Below are positions 1-10,039 of a stretch of 64,000 bases of DNA, piece by piece (position 1 is the first letter of the stretch; each line of letters opens with the position of its first letter). The notes under the pieces were generated by a model. That model saw only the letters and a program-made list of their open reading frames with translations. It did not search any database and was not told the DNA's origin. Source of the stretch: Pseudomonas palmensis (GTDB lineage Bacteria > Pseudomonadota > Gammaproteobacteria > Pseudomonadales > Pseudomonadaceae); contig NZ_JAFKEC010000001.1 in the NCBI RefSeq assembly GCF_017848315.1, positions 62,001 through 126,000 of the forward strand, in the 5' to 3' direction. Made by a program: the position numbers and the translations under genes.

Positions 1-819
1 GACGAACGGCAGGTGACGCAGGTCGATGCGGTGTTCCTTGTCCTTCTCTTCGACTTCAGGCTTGAGCTTGCGCGCTTCCTTGATGACCGCCTCGGGCCAT
101 ACATGGGGAATGTCGTAGCTGCGCAGCGCCACGTCGATTTCCATGCCCGGCGCCATGTAGTTGCCGATCACTTCGACGATATCGCCCTGCGGCTGGAAGC
201 GCTGGGTCGGCCAGTGGGTGATCTTCACCTCGACGAACTGGCCGACCTTGGCGCCGGCATTGCGGCCCGGGGTTACCAGCACTTCCTGCTGGACCTTGGG
301 GTTGTCGGGGGTCACGAAGCCCACCCCGCCTTCCTCGAAGTAGCGCCCCACGATGCTTTCGTGGGCACGGGAGATCACTTCGACCACCACGCCTTCACGC
401 CGGCCGCGCCGGTCAAGCCCGGACACGCGCGCCAGCGCTCGGTCGCCATCGAACACCAGGCGCATCTGCGCCGGGCTCAGGAACAGGTCGTCGCTGCCAT
501 CGTCGGGGACGAGAAAACCGAAACCGTCGCGGTGGCCCGAGATGCGACCCAGGATCAGGTCCAGCTTGTCTACCGGGGCATAGGTGCCGCGCCGGGTGTA
601 GATCAGCTGGCCGTCGCGCTCCATGGCGCGCAGGCGGCGACGCAAGGCCTCGATCTGGTCCTCGGTCTGCAGGCCGAACTCTTCCACCAGTTGCTCGCGG
701 GCGGCGGGAGAGCCGCGCTCGTCAAGGCGCTGGAGGATCAGCTCACGGCTAGGAATGGGGTTTTCGTATTTTTCCGCTTCACGAGCGGCCTCGGGATCGA
801 GGGTCTGCCAATCGGCCAT
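1..819 (-). CDS. rnr: Ribonuclease R, N-terminal part (cut by window edge)
   Basis: RNase R is a processive 3'-5' exoribonuclease that degrades structured RNA and takes part in rRNA and mRNA quality control. Read leftward from ATG at 819, the protein begins MADWQTLDPEAAREAEKYEN and passes through a winged-helix N-terminal domain into cold-shock/OB-type domains (for example GRISGHRDGFGFLVPDDG). It reaches the conserved HRIDLRHLPFV stretch just before the catalytic RNB domain, where the window ends. About 273 of an expected 800 or more residues are present. An AAGGTGA ribosome-binding site lies about ten bases upstream of the ATG. The two tRNA-Leu genes sit upstream on the other strand. The identification is secure; activity cannot be judged because the catalytic aspartates lie outside the window. 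Confidence 0.93.
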   Translation of the reverse strand, partial: MADWQTLDPEAAREAEKYENPIPSRELILQRLDERGSPAAREQLVEEFGLQTEDQIEALRRRLRAMERDGQLIYTRRGTYAPVDKLDLILGRISGHRDGFGFLVPDDGSDDLFLSPAQMRLVFDGDRALARVSGLDRRGRREGVVVEVISRAHESIVGRYFEEGGVGFVTPDNPKVQQEVLVTPGRNAGAKVGQFVEVKITHWPTQRFQPQGDIVEVIGNYMAPGMEIDVALRSYDIPHVWPEAVIKEARKLKPEVEEKDKEHRIDLRHLPFV

Positions 820-977
820 TAGTAGGGGTTCACCTTGTCTATATAGGGTTAGTTTGGCATAGCCGTATTGAAACCGGAAATCCGAGGCTTTGACAGCCCC
901 GTCAGGGCCCTTGAGTGATGCCAAAACAGCCCAAGGAACAACGACTTGAAATTTTTGAGATTTTTTCTGAACGGGGC

Positions 978-1006
978 TTTACAGCCTTCGAGGGCATCCG
1001 TATAGT
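978..1006 (+). promoter_or_regulatory. Sigma-70 promoter for the tRNA-Leu pair
   Basis: A TTTACA -35 box (978-983) and a TATAGT -10 box (1001-1006) are separated by exactly 17 bases. A GC-rich GCGC discriminator follows, as is typical of stable-RNA promoters under stringent control. It lies about 78 bases before the first tRNA. No other promoter-like match this good is visible before the tRNAs. Confidence 0.7.
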
Positions 1007-1083
1007 GCGCACCACAACGACGGACAGCGTCGTTATAGTTGAGAAGCGGCGCGATGTGAAGCATCATGAAGCCTCGACGATAT

Positions 1084-1170
1084 GCCCAGATGGTGAAATT
1101 GGTAGACACGCCAGCTTCAGGTGCTGGTGACCTTACGGTCGTGGAAGTTCGAGTCTTCTTCTGGGCACCA
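1084..1170 (+). tRNA. tRNA-Leu (anticodon CAG), copy 1
   Basis: An 87-nt class II tRNA with acceptor stem GCCCAGA/TCTGGGC, a long variable arm and an encoded CCA end. The anticodon stem CCAGC/GCTGG encloses the loop TTCAGGT, which gives anticodon CAG at 1118-1120, reading the abundant Leu codon CUG. The following copy at 1254 is base-for-base identical. Confidence 0.97.
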
Positions 1171-1253
1171 ATTTTCAAGTTTCAGATTAGCTTGCCTGTC
1201 TGGAATTTACGCAACACACGCTACACCGTTTCATGTTTCAATGCTTCAACTTT

Positions 1254-1340
1254 GCCCAGATGGTGAAATTGGTAGACACGCCAGCTTCAGGTGCTGGTGA
1301 CCTTACGGTCGTGGAAGTTCGAGTCTTCTTCTGGGCACCA
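1254..1340 (+). tRNA. tRNA-Leu (anticodon CAG), copy 2
   Basis: Identical to the preceding tRNA-Leu over all 87 bases, including the encoded CCA, and separated from it by an 83-bp AT-richer spacer with no promoter that I can see. The two are probably cotranscribed and processed apart. A rho-independent terminator follows 10 bases after the CCA. Confidence 0.97.
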
Positions 1341-1350
1341 TATTCTAGAG

Positions 1351-1374
1351 AAACCCGCGAAAGCGGGTTTTTTT
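1351..1374 (+). terminator. Rho-independent terminator of the tRNA-Leu operon
   Basis: AAACCCGC-GAAA-GCGGGTTT forms an 8-bp stem closed by a GAAA tetraloop and runs straight into a T tract. It lies 10 bases after the second tRNA. Confidence 0.92.
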
Positions 1375-1507
1375 ATGCCTGCGATTCGAGCTCACCCCAC
1401 TGCCGCCCATTCGGACGCTGCGTTGCCACCCCGCCCCGCCCAACAAATCAAGTGAGTTAACCGATAGTCAGCTCATGAATTTTTCCTCACGGGCGTACTT
1501 GAGAAAC

Positions 1508-1526
1508 TATATCGTTTATCATTGTT
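1508..1526. promoter_or_regulatory. Possible Fur box upstream of the iron ABC genes
   Basis: On the minus strand the 19 bases read AACAATGATAAACGATATA. By eye this matches about 13 of 19 positions of the Fur consensus GATAATGATAATCATTATC, including the uninterrupted AATGATAA core. It lies about 37 bases upstream of the ATG of a ferric-iron binding-protein gene, a sensible place for an iron-responsive operator. Inferred from sequence similarity only. Confidence 0.5.
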
Positions 1527-1562
1527 TCAAGATTTGTAGCCCGCAAGCGAGGAACCACCCGC

Positions 1563-2576
1563 ATGACGATCCGCATCAACCCGATTTTGCGCGGCCTGGC
1601 CGTTTCCGTGTTCAGCCTGGTGCTCGCAGCACCCGCCGCCATGGCCGCCGACCCTGTGACGCTGACCCTGTACAACGGCCAGCACAAGGAAATCGGCGAA
1701 GCCATCGCCAAGGCCTACGAGGCCAAGACCGGCATTCACATCAATATCCGCAAGGGCAGCAGCAACCAGCTGGCCAGCCAGATCGAGGAGGAAGGCGCAC
1801 GCTCCCCGGCCGACGTCATCTATACCGAAGAATCGCCGCCGCTGAACAACCTGGGCGAGAAGGGCCTGCTGGCCAAGATCGACGATTCGACCCTGCAAGT
1901 GCTGCCAAAGGAATACGTGGCCAGCAACGGCACCTGGATGGGCGTGACCGCACGCACCCGCGTGGTGGCCTTCAACCCCAAGGTGATCGACGAAAAAGAC
2001 CTGCCCCAATCGGTGATGGACTTCGCCGACCCCGAGTGGGACGGCAAGGTCGGCTTCGTGCCCACCAGCGGCGCGTTCCAGGAACAGGCCGTGGCCATCC
2101 TCAAGCTGCACGGGCGTGAAGCGGCCGAAGAATGGCTGACCGGCCTCAAGGCCTTCGGCAAGACCTACACCAACAACATGGTTGCCCTCAAGGCCGTGGA
2201 AAACGGCGAAGTGGCTGCCGTACTGGTGAACAACTACTACTGGTACGCCCTCAAGAAAGAGCGCGGCCAGCTGGACTCCAAACTCTACTACCTGGCCGAC
2301 GGCGACGTCGGTGGCCTGGTGACCATCTCCAGCGCCGCGGCGGTCAAGGCCAGCAAGCACCCCAAGGAAGCCCAGGCCCTGCTCGCCTGGATGGCCAGCG
2401 AAGAAGGCCAGCGCGTGATCACCCAGACCACCGCCGAGTATCCGCTGCACAAGGGCATGGTCTCGGACCAGGGCCTGAAGCCGTTCGAAGACCTGCGCCC
2501 GCCGAAGATCACCCCGGCCGACCTGGGCAATGCCGAGGAAGCCCTGGAACTTGAGCGCGAGGTCGGCCTGCTCTGA
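1563..2576 (+). CDS. Ferric-iron ABC transporter periplasmic binding protein (FbpA/FutA type)
   Basis: Binds Fe(III) in the periplasm and delivers it to an inner-membrane ABC permease. The 337-residue product has a classical signal peptide (hydrophobic stretch 8-28, cleavage after AMA near residue 28). The mature type II binding-protein fold starts with VTLTLYNGQH. The adjacent tyrosines Y225-Y226 in NNYYWY match the paired iron-coordinating tyrosines of the FbpA family, and the ADVIYTEE segment near 83-90 is also characteristic. Length is normal for the family. The stop codon overlaps the start of the permease gene by one base (TGATG), so the two are translationally coupled. A possible Fur box lies upstream. 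Iron specificity is inferred from the YY pair. Confidence 0.88.
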   Translation: MTIRINPILRGLAVSVFSLVLAAPAAMAADPVTLTLYNGQHKEIGEAIAKAYEAKTGIHINIRKGSSNQLASQIEEEGARSPADVIYTEESPPLNNLGEKGLLAKIDDSTLQVLPKEYVASNGTWMGVTARTRVVAFNPKVIDEKDLPQSVMDFADPEWDGKVGFVPTSGAFQEQAVAILKLHGREAAEEWLTGLKAFGKTYTNNMVALKAVENGEVAAVLVNNYYWYALKKERGQLDSKLYYLADGDVGGLVTISSAAAVKASKHPKEAQALLAWMASEEGQRVITQTTAEYPLHKGMVSDQGLKPFEDLRPPKITPADLGNAEEALELEREVGLL

Positions 2577-4141
2577 TGGAAGCCGTGCTGCCTGCGCCGT
2601 CTGTGGCGCGTTATGTTCCGCGCCGCAAGCGCCCCTCGATCTGGGTGGTGCTGCCGGTGCTGCTGCTGGTGGGCCTGAGCCTGCTGCCGTTGCTGTACGT
2701 GGGCCTCAAGGCCTGGCAGGCCGGCTGGCGCGAGGCGTTGTACCTGCTGTGGCGGCCCTTCGTCTGGGGCCTGATGAAGAACACCCTGCTGCTGATGGCC
2801 GGGGTGACCGTGGCCTGCGCCGTGGTCGGCCTGGCCCTGGCCTGGCTGCTGGAGCGCAGCGACCTGCGCGGGCGGCGTTTGTGGGGCGTGATCCTGTGCC
2901 TGCCGTTTGCCGTGCCGGCGTTCGTCAGCGGCTTCACCTGGGTCTCGCTGAGCCCGCGCTTCGAGGGGCTGGGCGGGGCGATCCTGGTGATGGCGCTGTC
3001 CAAGTATCCACTGGTGTTCCTGCCGGTGGCCGCGACCCTGCGCAACCTCGACACCTCGCTTGAAGAATCGGCCCGCACCCTGGGCTACAACCGCTGGGGG
3101 GTGTTCCGCCGGGTCACCCTGCCGCTGCTGTGGCCGTCGATCCTGGGCGGCAGCCTGCTGATTGCCTTGCACATGCTGGTGGAATTCGGCGCGCTGTCGA
3201 TCCTGGGCCTGCAGACCTTCACCACCGCGATCTACCAGCAGTTCGAGCTGGAGTTCAGCAACGCCAATGCGGCGATGCTCTCGGCGGTGCTGCTGTTCAT
3301 GTGCCTGTTGCTGCTGTGGTTCGAGCTGCGGGTACGCGGCAAGGCGCGGCACGTGCGCATCGGCCAGGGCGTGGCACGCCGCGCCAAGCCGATCCGCCTG
3401 GGTGGCTGGAGCGTACTGGGGCAGTTGAGCTGCCTGCTGCTGGCAGTGCTGGGCAGCGGCATCCCGCTGGGCATGCTGGGCTACTGGCTGAGCGTGGGAT
3501 CGTCGGCGGCCTTCCCGGTGGCCGACATCAGCCGGGCGCTGTTCTCGTCGCTGTCGCTGGCACTGGGCGGCGCGGGGGTGAGCCTGCTGCTGGCGTTACC
3601 GGTGAGCTTTCTGGTGGTGCGCTACAAGGGCCGCCTGGCGATCTGGGCCGAGCGCCTGCCCTACTTGCTGCACGCGCTGCCGGGGCTGGTGATTGCGCTG
3701 ACCCTGGTGTATTTCGCCCTGCACTATGTGCCGGCGCTGTACCAGACCACCGGCCTGCTGTTGCTGGCCTATGCGCTGCTGTTCTTGCCGCTGGCGCAGG
3801 CGCCGGTGCGTACCGCGCTGACCAAGGCCGCACCACAGCTGGAAGAGGCGGCGCGCACCCTGGGCGCGACGCCGTTCAAGGCGTTCTGCAAGGTGACCCT
3901 GCCGATCATCTTCCCGGCCCTGGCGGCAGCGTTTGCGCTGGTGTTCCTGGATGCGATGAAGGAACTGACCGCCACCCTGCTGCTCAGCCCCACCGGCATG
4001 ACCACGCTGGCGACCGAAGTGTGGGCGCATACCGCCAACGTCGAATTCGCGGCGGCGGCGCCCTATGCGGCGCTGTTGATTGTGGTGTCGGGGTTGCCGG
4101 TGTACCTGCTGACGACGCGGATGTACCTGAACCGCGCCTAG
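2576..4141 (+). CDS. Ferric-iron ABC transporter permease, fused two-domain type (FbpB/SfuB-like)
   Basis: Inner-membrane permease that moves iron received from the binding protein encoded just upstream. The 521 residues contain two homologous multi-spanning halves. Each carries an EAA loop that contacts the ATPase: EESARTLGYNRWGVFRRVTLP from about residue 163 and EEAARTLGATPFKAFCKVTLP from about 423. Length and duplicated architecture match FbpB-type permeases. The ATG overlaps the stop of the preceding gene by one base. No ATPase gene follows: a REP pair and then an oppositely oriented chemoreceptor gene come next, so the cognate ATPase must be encoded elsewhere. Confidence 0.88.
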   Translation: MEAVLPAPSVARYVPRRKRPSIWVVLPVLLLVGLSLLPLLYVGLKAWQAGWREALYLLWRPFVWGLMKNTLLLMAGVTVACAVVGLALAWLLERSDLRGRRLWGVILCLPFAVPAFVSGFTWVSLSPRFEGLGGAILVMALSKYPLVFLPVAATLRNLDTSLEESARTLGYNRWGVFRRVTLPLLWPSILGGSLLIALHMLVEFGALSILGLQTFTTAIYQQFELEFSNANAAMLSAVLLFMCLLLLWFELRVRGKARHVRIGQGVARRAKPIRLGGWSVLGQLSCLLLAVLGSGIPLGMLGYWLSVGSSAAFPVADISRALFSSLSLALGGAGVSLLLALPVSFLVVRYKGRLAIWAERLPYLLHALPGLVIALTLVYFALHYVPALYQTTGLLLLAYALLFLPLAQAPVRTALTKAAPQLEEAARTLGATPFKAFCKVTLPIIFPALAAAFALVFLDAMKELTATLLLSPTGMTTLATEVWAHTANVEFAAAAPYAALLIVVSGLPVYLLTTRMYLNRA

Positions 4142-4155
4142 ACCGCGACGCATCC

Positions 4156-4220
4156 TTCGCCGGCAAGGCCGGCTCCTACAGACGACGCAAACCCTGTAGG
4201 AGCCGGCCTTGCCGGCGAAC
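4156..4220. repeat. Paired REP element (GCCGGC family)
   Basis: Two inverted copies of TTCGCCGGCAAGGCCGGCTCCTACAG flank a 12-bp centre, forming a REP doublet of the kind found throughout P. putida genomes. Each unit can itself fold on GCCGGC-AA-GGCCGGC. It sits between convergent genes (permease stop 4141, chemoreceptor stop 4226) and may act as a transcript end. Confidence 0.9.
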
Positions 4221-4225
4221 GTGGC

Positions 4226-6160
4226 TCACGCCCTGAACTGCCCCAGGCTGGCCTTCAACTGCGCCGCCAGGTCATCCAGCACCTTGCTGCTGGCCGTGGT
4301 CTGCATCACCACCTGCGCTGCACGCTCGGCCTGGGCATGAATCGTCTCGACCCGCCCACGCACCGCCTGCGCCCCCTGCGCCTGCTGCTCGGCCGCCCGG
4401 GTGGCCAGGCCGATCGCCGCATGCACCTGCTCCACCGACACCTGCACCGACTGCTGCAGGCGCGCGTTGTCCTTGAGCACGGTCAAGCCTTCGCTGGCCT
4501 GACGCCCGGCCTGGCTGATGGCTGCCACCGCCTCTCGCGCGCCCTGCTGCAAGGCACCGATGTGCGCCTGGATATCGCCGGTCGAGCTCTGGGTCTTGCT
4601 CGCCAGCGCCCGCACTTCGTCGGCCACCACGGCAAACCCGCGCCCGGTCTCGCCAGCCCGCGCCGCCTCGATGGCGGCATTGAGCGCCAGCAGGTTGGTC
4701 TGCTCGGCAATCCCGTGGATCACCTCCAGCACCACCTCGATCTGCTGGCTCTGCTCGGCCAGCCGCTCGATCACCTTGGAGCCCGCCCCCACCTGCCCGG
4801 CCAACGCTTCGATCAGCTTGGCCACCTGGGCCGAGGTACGGCTGTTCTCGTCGGTGGCCTGGCGAATGTCCACCACCTGCTGCAACGCTGCCTGCATGGC
4901 CTGGCTTTCGGCCTGGGCTTCATCGGCCATGCTCGACAGGGCACGCAGGCTCTCGGCCACTTCATCGCGCTGCGAAGCGGCCGCCGCATCGGCGCCCGCG
5001 TTGTTCTGCGCCATGGTGCCGATCTCGACCCCGGTGCGCTGCGCCACCTCGCCCGCTTCGCGCACGATGGGCTGCAGCTTGTCGACGAACTGGTTGACCG
5101 CTGCAGCCATGTCGCCGATCTCGTCTCGGCTGTCGATCGGCACGCGCTTGGTCAGGTCGCCGTCGCCGGCCGCCAGGTCGTTGAGCGCGGCAATCAGCAG
5201 GCGCAGCTTGCTCAGCACGCGCCGGCCGAGTACCACGGCCACCACCAGCAATACGCCGAAGCCCACCGCCACCAGCCCCAGGCCGATGTTCCAGCGCAGG
5301 GTCGCCGCTGCTTGCTGCACGGTCTGCGAGGTGTTGGCCTGCATCGCCGCAGCACTGGCCTGGGCCGCCTGCAGGCGGGCGCTCAGGGCCTTGTTGCTGT
5401 CGGCCGCAGCGCCCACCAGGCTGTCGCCGACCAACTGGTCGCCGCTGGCGATCAGCGCCGAGAAGCGCGCGTCCAGCGCCTTGAGCTCGTTGTCGACCGA
5501 CGCCGTGGAGACGCCCATCACCACCTTGCCGATCTCGGTGCCGTTGGGGTTGATCGAGGCTTCGATCATGTACACCGCCGGGTCGTTGCGCGCCGCATCC
5601 AGCACCTTGTCGAGCGCCCGTTCGCCCTGGCCCTTTTCCATCAGGGCCTGGTTGATCGGGTTCTGCCGGTTCAGGTAGCGGGTCAGGTGCTGGCCCTGGG
5701 CGTCGTCGTAGACCACGAAGAGCACGTTGGCATTGCGCTGGGCGCGCCGGGAAAACTCCGACAGTGCCGGTATGTCGTCATCCCAGATGGCCCGCGGCGC
5801 AACCGATGCCAGCAGTTCGGCCATGTGATTGGCCGACTCCTTGAGGCTTTTTTCGAGGGTGACGCGCAGTTGCGCCTGCTCCTCCTGAAGGCGTGCGGAT
5901 AGCCCGGCGGACAAACGCTGGCGGGTACTGGCCGAAAGGCTGTCCAGGCCCGAGCTGAGCTCACGCCCGGCTTGCTCCAGTTCACCCGACAGTTTCTGGC
6001 TATCTGCACCCAGGCGATTACCCAGATCGGCCTCCAGCGCAGTCACCGTGCTCCGCGTCAGCGCGACCGCAACCAGCACCTGCACCAAAAGAGCGATACC
6101 CAACGCAACAAAGACAGGCCGCAACAGGCGGCTTCGTAACAATGAGAGAACGGCCGACAC
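4226..6160 (-). CDS. Methyl-accepting chemotaxis protein
   Basis: Transmembrane chemoreceptor that signals to CheA/CheW. The 644-residue protein has an N-terminal membrane segment (about 15-35), a periplasmic sensor of about 250 residues, a second membrane segment (about 291-312) and a HAMP linker (313-365). A long cytoplasmic coiled coil follows, with the universally conserved hairpin tip [19 protein letters not shown] around 486-505. Start is GTG at 6160, supported by GGAGG eight bases upstream. No CheR-binding pentapeptide is present; the protein ends in SLGQFRA. The periplasmic domain shows no motif that identifies a ligand. The gene is monocistronic, with a REP doublet at its 3' end. Confidence 0.9.
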   Translation of the reverse strand: MSAVLSLLRSRLLRPVFVALGIALLVQVLVAVALTRSTVTALEADLGNRLGADSQKLSGELEQAGRELSSGLDSLSASTRQRLSAGLSARLQEEQAQLRVTLEKSLKESANHMAELLASVAPRAIWDDDIPALSEFSRRAQRNANVLFVVYDDAQGQHLTRYLNRQNPINQALMEKGQGERALDKVLDAARNDPAVYMIEASINPNGTEIGKVVMGVSTASVDNELKALDARFSALIASGDQLVGDSLVGAAADSNKALSARLQAAQASAAAMQANTSQTVQQAAATLRWNIGLGLVAVGFGVLLVVAVVLGRRVLSKLRLLIAALNDLAAGDGDLTKRVPIDSRDEIGDMAAAVNQFVDKLQPIVREAGEVAQRTGVEIGTMAQNNAGADAAAASQRDEVAESLRALSSMADEAQAESQAMQAALQQVVDIRQATDENSRTSAQVAKLIEALAGQVGAGSKVIERLAEQSQQIEVVLEVIHGIAEQTNLLALNAAIEAARAGETGRGFAVVADEVRALASKTQSSTGDIQAHIGALQQGAREAVAAISQAGRQASEGLTVLKDNARLQQSVQVSVEQVHAAIGLATRAAEQQAQGAQAVRGRVETIHAQAERAAQVVMQTTASSKVLDDLAAQLKASLGQFRA

Positions 6161-6302
6161 ACAAGAACCCTCCGTATCGCGGGGCCATTATAGTGATGGC
6201 ACCTTATAGGACGATTCTTACAGCAAAGGCCGTGCCGGGCAGCAGGCATACCGGTCAAATTTATAGCCAGGGCTGACCTTTATGACCCTTTCACCAACTG
6301 GC

Positions 6303-6340
6303 CAAAAAAAACGCCGCTGGCCCGGAGGGACAGCGGCGTT
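6303..6340 (-). terminator. Rho-independent terminator of purA
   Basis: Read leftward, AACGCCGCTG and CAGCGGCGTT form a 10-bp stem around an 11-base loop, followed by TTTTTTTT. It lies 20 bases past the purA stop. Confidence 0.9.
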
Positions 6341-6359
6341 CTTTACTGCCTACAGCGAA

Positions 6360-7703
<1,344 letters not shown>

Positions 7704-8891
7704 TCAAATGGCCAGCGGCAGAACCTGCCAAAGCCCGTTTTGCTGAATCAATTGCCGATCGCAATCCGCCTCGACGGCGGCGGTCAGCGGCTGCCCAGGC
7801 AAGGCCTGAACCACCCGCTGGCCCTCACTGCGCAATTGGCAGACCAACTGCCAAAGTGCTGCATCGCTGCTGTCGGGCATCCAGATCCCGCCAGACGGCA
7901 ACACCACCTCGGCTCGCCCCAGTGTGACCAGGGTCTTCAAATCCGTGGAGAAACCGGTAGCCGGGCGTGCCCGGCCAAAGTCCGCTCCGATGTCGTCATA
8001 GCGACCGCCCTGGGCGATCGACTGGCCGACGCCTGGCACGAAGGCGGCAAACACCACACCGGTGTGGTAGTGGTAGCCGCGCAACTCGCCCAGGTCGAAA
8101 TACAGCGGCAGCTCGGGGTAACGCGTGGCGAGGCGCTCGGCGATCGCCATCAGGTCATCCAGCGCCGCCAGCACTGCGGCCGGGGCACGGCCCAGGCGCA
8201 CACGTGCCTGCTCGAGCACTTCGCGCCCACCGCACAGCTCGGTCAGCGAACGCAGCATGCCGGCCAGGTCAGCCGGCAGCGTGGCGGTCAGCTCGATCAC
8301 TTCGTCGATGGCCTTGCGCTGCAGGGCGTCGAACAACTGCTGCTCGACCGCGCCCGACAGGCCGGCCGCACGGGCCAGGCCGCGGTAGATACCGACATGC
8401 CCGAGGTCCATGTGCACATCCGGCACGTCGGCCAGTTGCAGCATGGCCAGCATCAGGCTGATGACCTCGACGTCGCTGACCGGGCTGGCATCGCCGTACA
8501 GCTCGGCGCCCAGCTGAATCGGGCTGCGCGAGGTCGACAGGGCACGTGGCAAGGCGTGCAGCACGCTGCCGGCATAGCACAGGCGGCTCGGCCCTTCACG
8601 GCGCAGGGTGTGCGCGTCGATGCGCGCCACCTGTGGCGTGATGTCGGCCCGAAAGCCCATCTGCCGCCCGGATTGCGGGTCGATGACCTTGAAGGTGCGC
8701 AGATCCAGGTCCTGGCCGGCACCGGTGAGCAGCGATTCCAGGTACTCGATATGCGGGGTCACGACAAACTCGTAACCCCAGCTCTGGAACAGGTCCAACA
8801 CCTGACGACGCGCGATCTCGATGCGCGCCGCCTCAGGTGGCAGTACTTCTTCGATGCCATCTGGCAGCAGCCAGCGGTCTACCGTTGCCAT
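7704..8891 (-). CDS. hisZ: ATP phosphoribosyltransferase regulatory subunit
   Basis: HisZ is a histidyl-tRNA-synthetase-like subunit that combines with short-form HisG to make the first enzyme of histidine synthesis and gives it feedback inhibition. The 395-residue protein starts [20 protein letters not shown] and shows a class II synthetase-like fold: motif-2-like [14 protein letters not shown] near 110-125, and [18 protein letters not shown] in the second half. It lacks the C-terminal anticodon-binding domain of true HisRS, as expected. ATG at 8891 is preferred because upstream in-frame sequence is not conserved in character. It probably has its own promoter, since hflC upstream ends in a terminator. 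Confidence 0.94.
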   Translation of the reverse strand: MATVDRWLLPDGIEEVLPPEAARIEIARRQVLDLFQSWGYEFVVTPHIEYLESLLTGAGQDLDLRTFKVIDPQSGRQMGFRADITPQVARIDAHTLRREGPSRLCYAGSVLHALPRALSTSRSPIQLGAELYGDASPVSDVEVISLMLAMLQLADVPDVHMDLGHVGIYRGLARAAGLSGAVEQQLFDALQRKAIDEVIELTATLPADLAGMLRSLTELCGGREVLEQARVRLGRAPAAVLAALDDLMAIAERLATRYPELPLYFDLGELRGYHYHTGVVFAAFVPGVGQSIAQGGRYDDIGADFGRARPATGFSTDLKTLVTLGRAEVVLPSGGIWMPDSSDAALWQLVCQLRSEGQRVVQALPGQPLTAAVEADCDRQLIQQNGLWQVLPLAI

Positions 8892-9071
8892 TACGCCATT
8901 TCCCCTATGGTCCGGGCGGCCTGCCCGCGGGCGAGCCTTGAGTGAAGCAGCTATCGGCACACAATGACGGGCAGCGCTGATTCCAGCGAAACCGCAGTAC
9001 CGATACCCTCGTAAAACCTGAAGTGCGCCACAAGCCCGGGCCCGATAAAGGCCAATCGATCTTGCAGACGC

Positions 9072-9095
9072 AAAAAAGCCGGGAATTTCCCGGCT
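9072..9095 (-). terminator. Rho-independent terminator after hflC
   Basis: On the minus strand AGCCGGGAAATTCCCGGCT, a near-perfect 9-bp palindrome, runs into TTTTTG. It lies about 75 bases downstream of the hflC stop and would end transcripts of the hfq-hflXKC run before hisZ. Confidence 0.88.
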
Positions 9096-9127
9096 GCCGC
9101 ATCATACACCCGTTTTCTCGCGGGAGG

Positions 9128-9162
9128 CACCCCGCCCGACGTTTTAGCCGCCGGGCGGGGTG
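9128..9162 (-). other. Long GC stem-loop immediately after hflC
   Basis: CACCCCGCCCG (9128-9138) pairs perfectly with CGGGCGGGGTG (9152-9162), giving an 11-bp stem with a 13-base loop, only 7 bases past the hflC stop. There is no T tract, so it is not a classical terminator. It may protect the 3' end of the operon mRNA or act together with the true terminator about 30 bases further on. Confidence 0.7.
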
Positions 9163-9169
9163 TGCATGC

Positions 9170-10039
9170 TTACGGTTTGGTCTTGCCCATGAAGCGGAAG
9201 AACTCGCTGCTCGGGTCCAGCACCAGCACGTCGCTCTTGTCGGCGAAGCTCTCGCGGTAGGCCTTCAGGCTGCGATAGAACGCGTAGAACTCCTGGTCCT
9301 GGCCATAGGCCTTGGCGTAGATGGCTGCTGCCTGGGCATCACCATCACCACGGGTTTCTTCCGACTCGCGATAGGCTTCAGCCAGCAACACGCGGCGTTG
9401 ACGATCGGCGTCAGCACGGATGCCTTCGGCCAGCTCGTTACCCTTGGCGCGGTGCTCGCGAGCTTCACGCTCACGCTCGGTGCTCATGCGTTCGAACACG
9501 CTGCGGTTCACTTCCTTGGGCAGGTCGATGGCCTTGACGCGAACGTCGACCACTTCGATGCCCAGCTCCTTGCTGGCCATGCGGTTCAGCGAAGCGGTGA
9601 TGTCAGCCATCAGCGCGTCACGTTCACCGGATACCACCTCATGCAGGGTGCGCTTGCCGAACTGGTCGCGCAGGCCGCTTTCCAGACGGCGCGACAGACG
9701 TTCGTCGGCGATCTGCTTGAGGCCCGAAGTCGCGGTGTAGAAACGCTCGGCGTCCTGCACGCGCCACTTGGCGTAGGCATCGACCATCACCGCTTTCTTC
9801 TCCAGGGTCAGGAACCGCTGGGTCGGTGCGTCAAGGGTCATCAGCCGCGCGTCGAACTTGCGCACCTGGTTGACGTAGGGAACCTTCACATGCAGGCCAG
9901 GCTGCACATCGGCCTGTACCACACGGCCGAATTGCAGCAGCACGGCGCGTTCGGTCTGGGCCACGATGTAGAAGCTGTTCCAGGCGACGATCGCCAGCAC
10001 CACGGCGACGATCACGGCGATCAGGGATTTATTGCTCAT
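9170..10039 (-). CDS. hflC: HflC, SPFH/band-7 membrane protein, modulator of FtsH
   Basis: Partner of HflK in the periplasm-facing HflKC cage that surrounds the FtsH protease and tunes its activity. The 289-residue protein has one N-terminal membrane anchor (about 5-25, LIAVIVAVVLAIVAWNSFYIV). A band-7/SPFH domain (about 25-190) follows, then a charged helical tail (EREREAREHRAKGNELAEG) and a C-terminal segment. Length is normal. Its ATG overlaps the hflK stop by one base (TGATG), indicating coupled translation and matched stoichiometry. Confidence 0.95.
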   Translation of the reverse strand: MSNKSLIAVIVAVVLAIVAWNSFYIVAQTERAVLLQFGRVVQADVQPGLHVKVPYVNQVRKFDARLMTLDAPTQRFLTLEKKAVMVDAYAKWRVQDAERFYTATSGLKQIADERLSRRLESGLRDQFGKRTLHEVVSGERDALMADITASLNRMASKELGIEVVDVRVKAIDLPKEVNRSVFERMSTEREREAREHRAKGNELAEGIRADADRQRRVLLAEAYRESEETRGDGDAQAAAIYAKAYGQDQEFYAFYRSLKAYRESFADKSDVLVLDPSSEFFRFMGKTKP

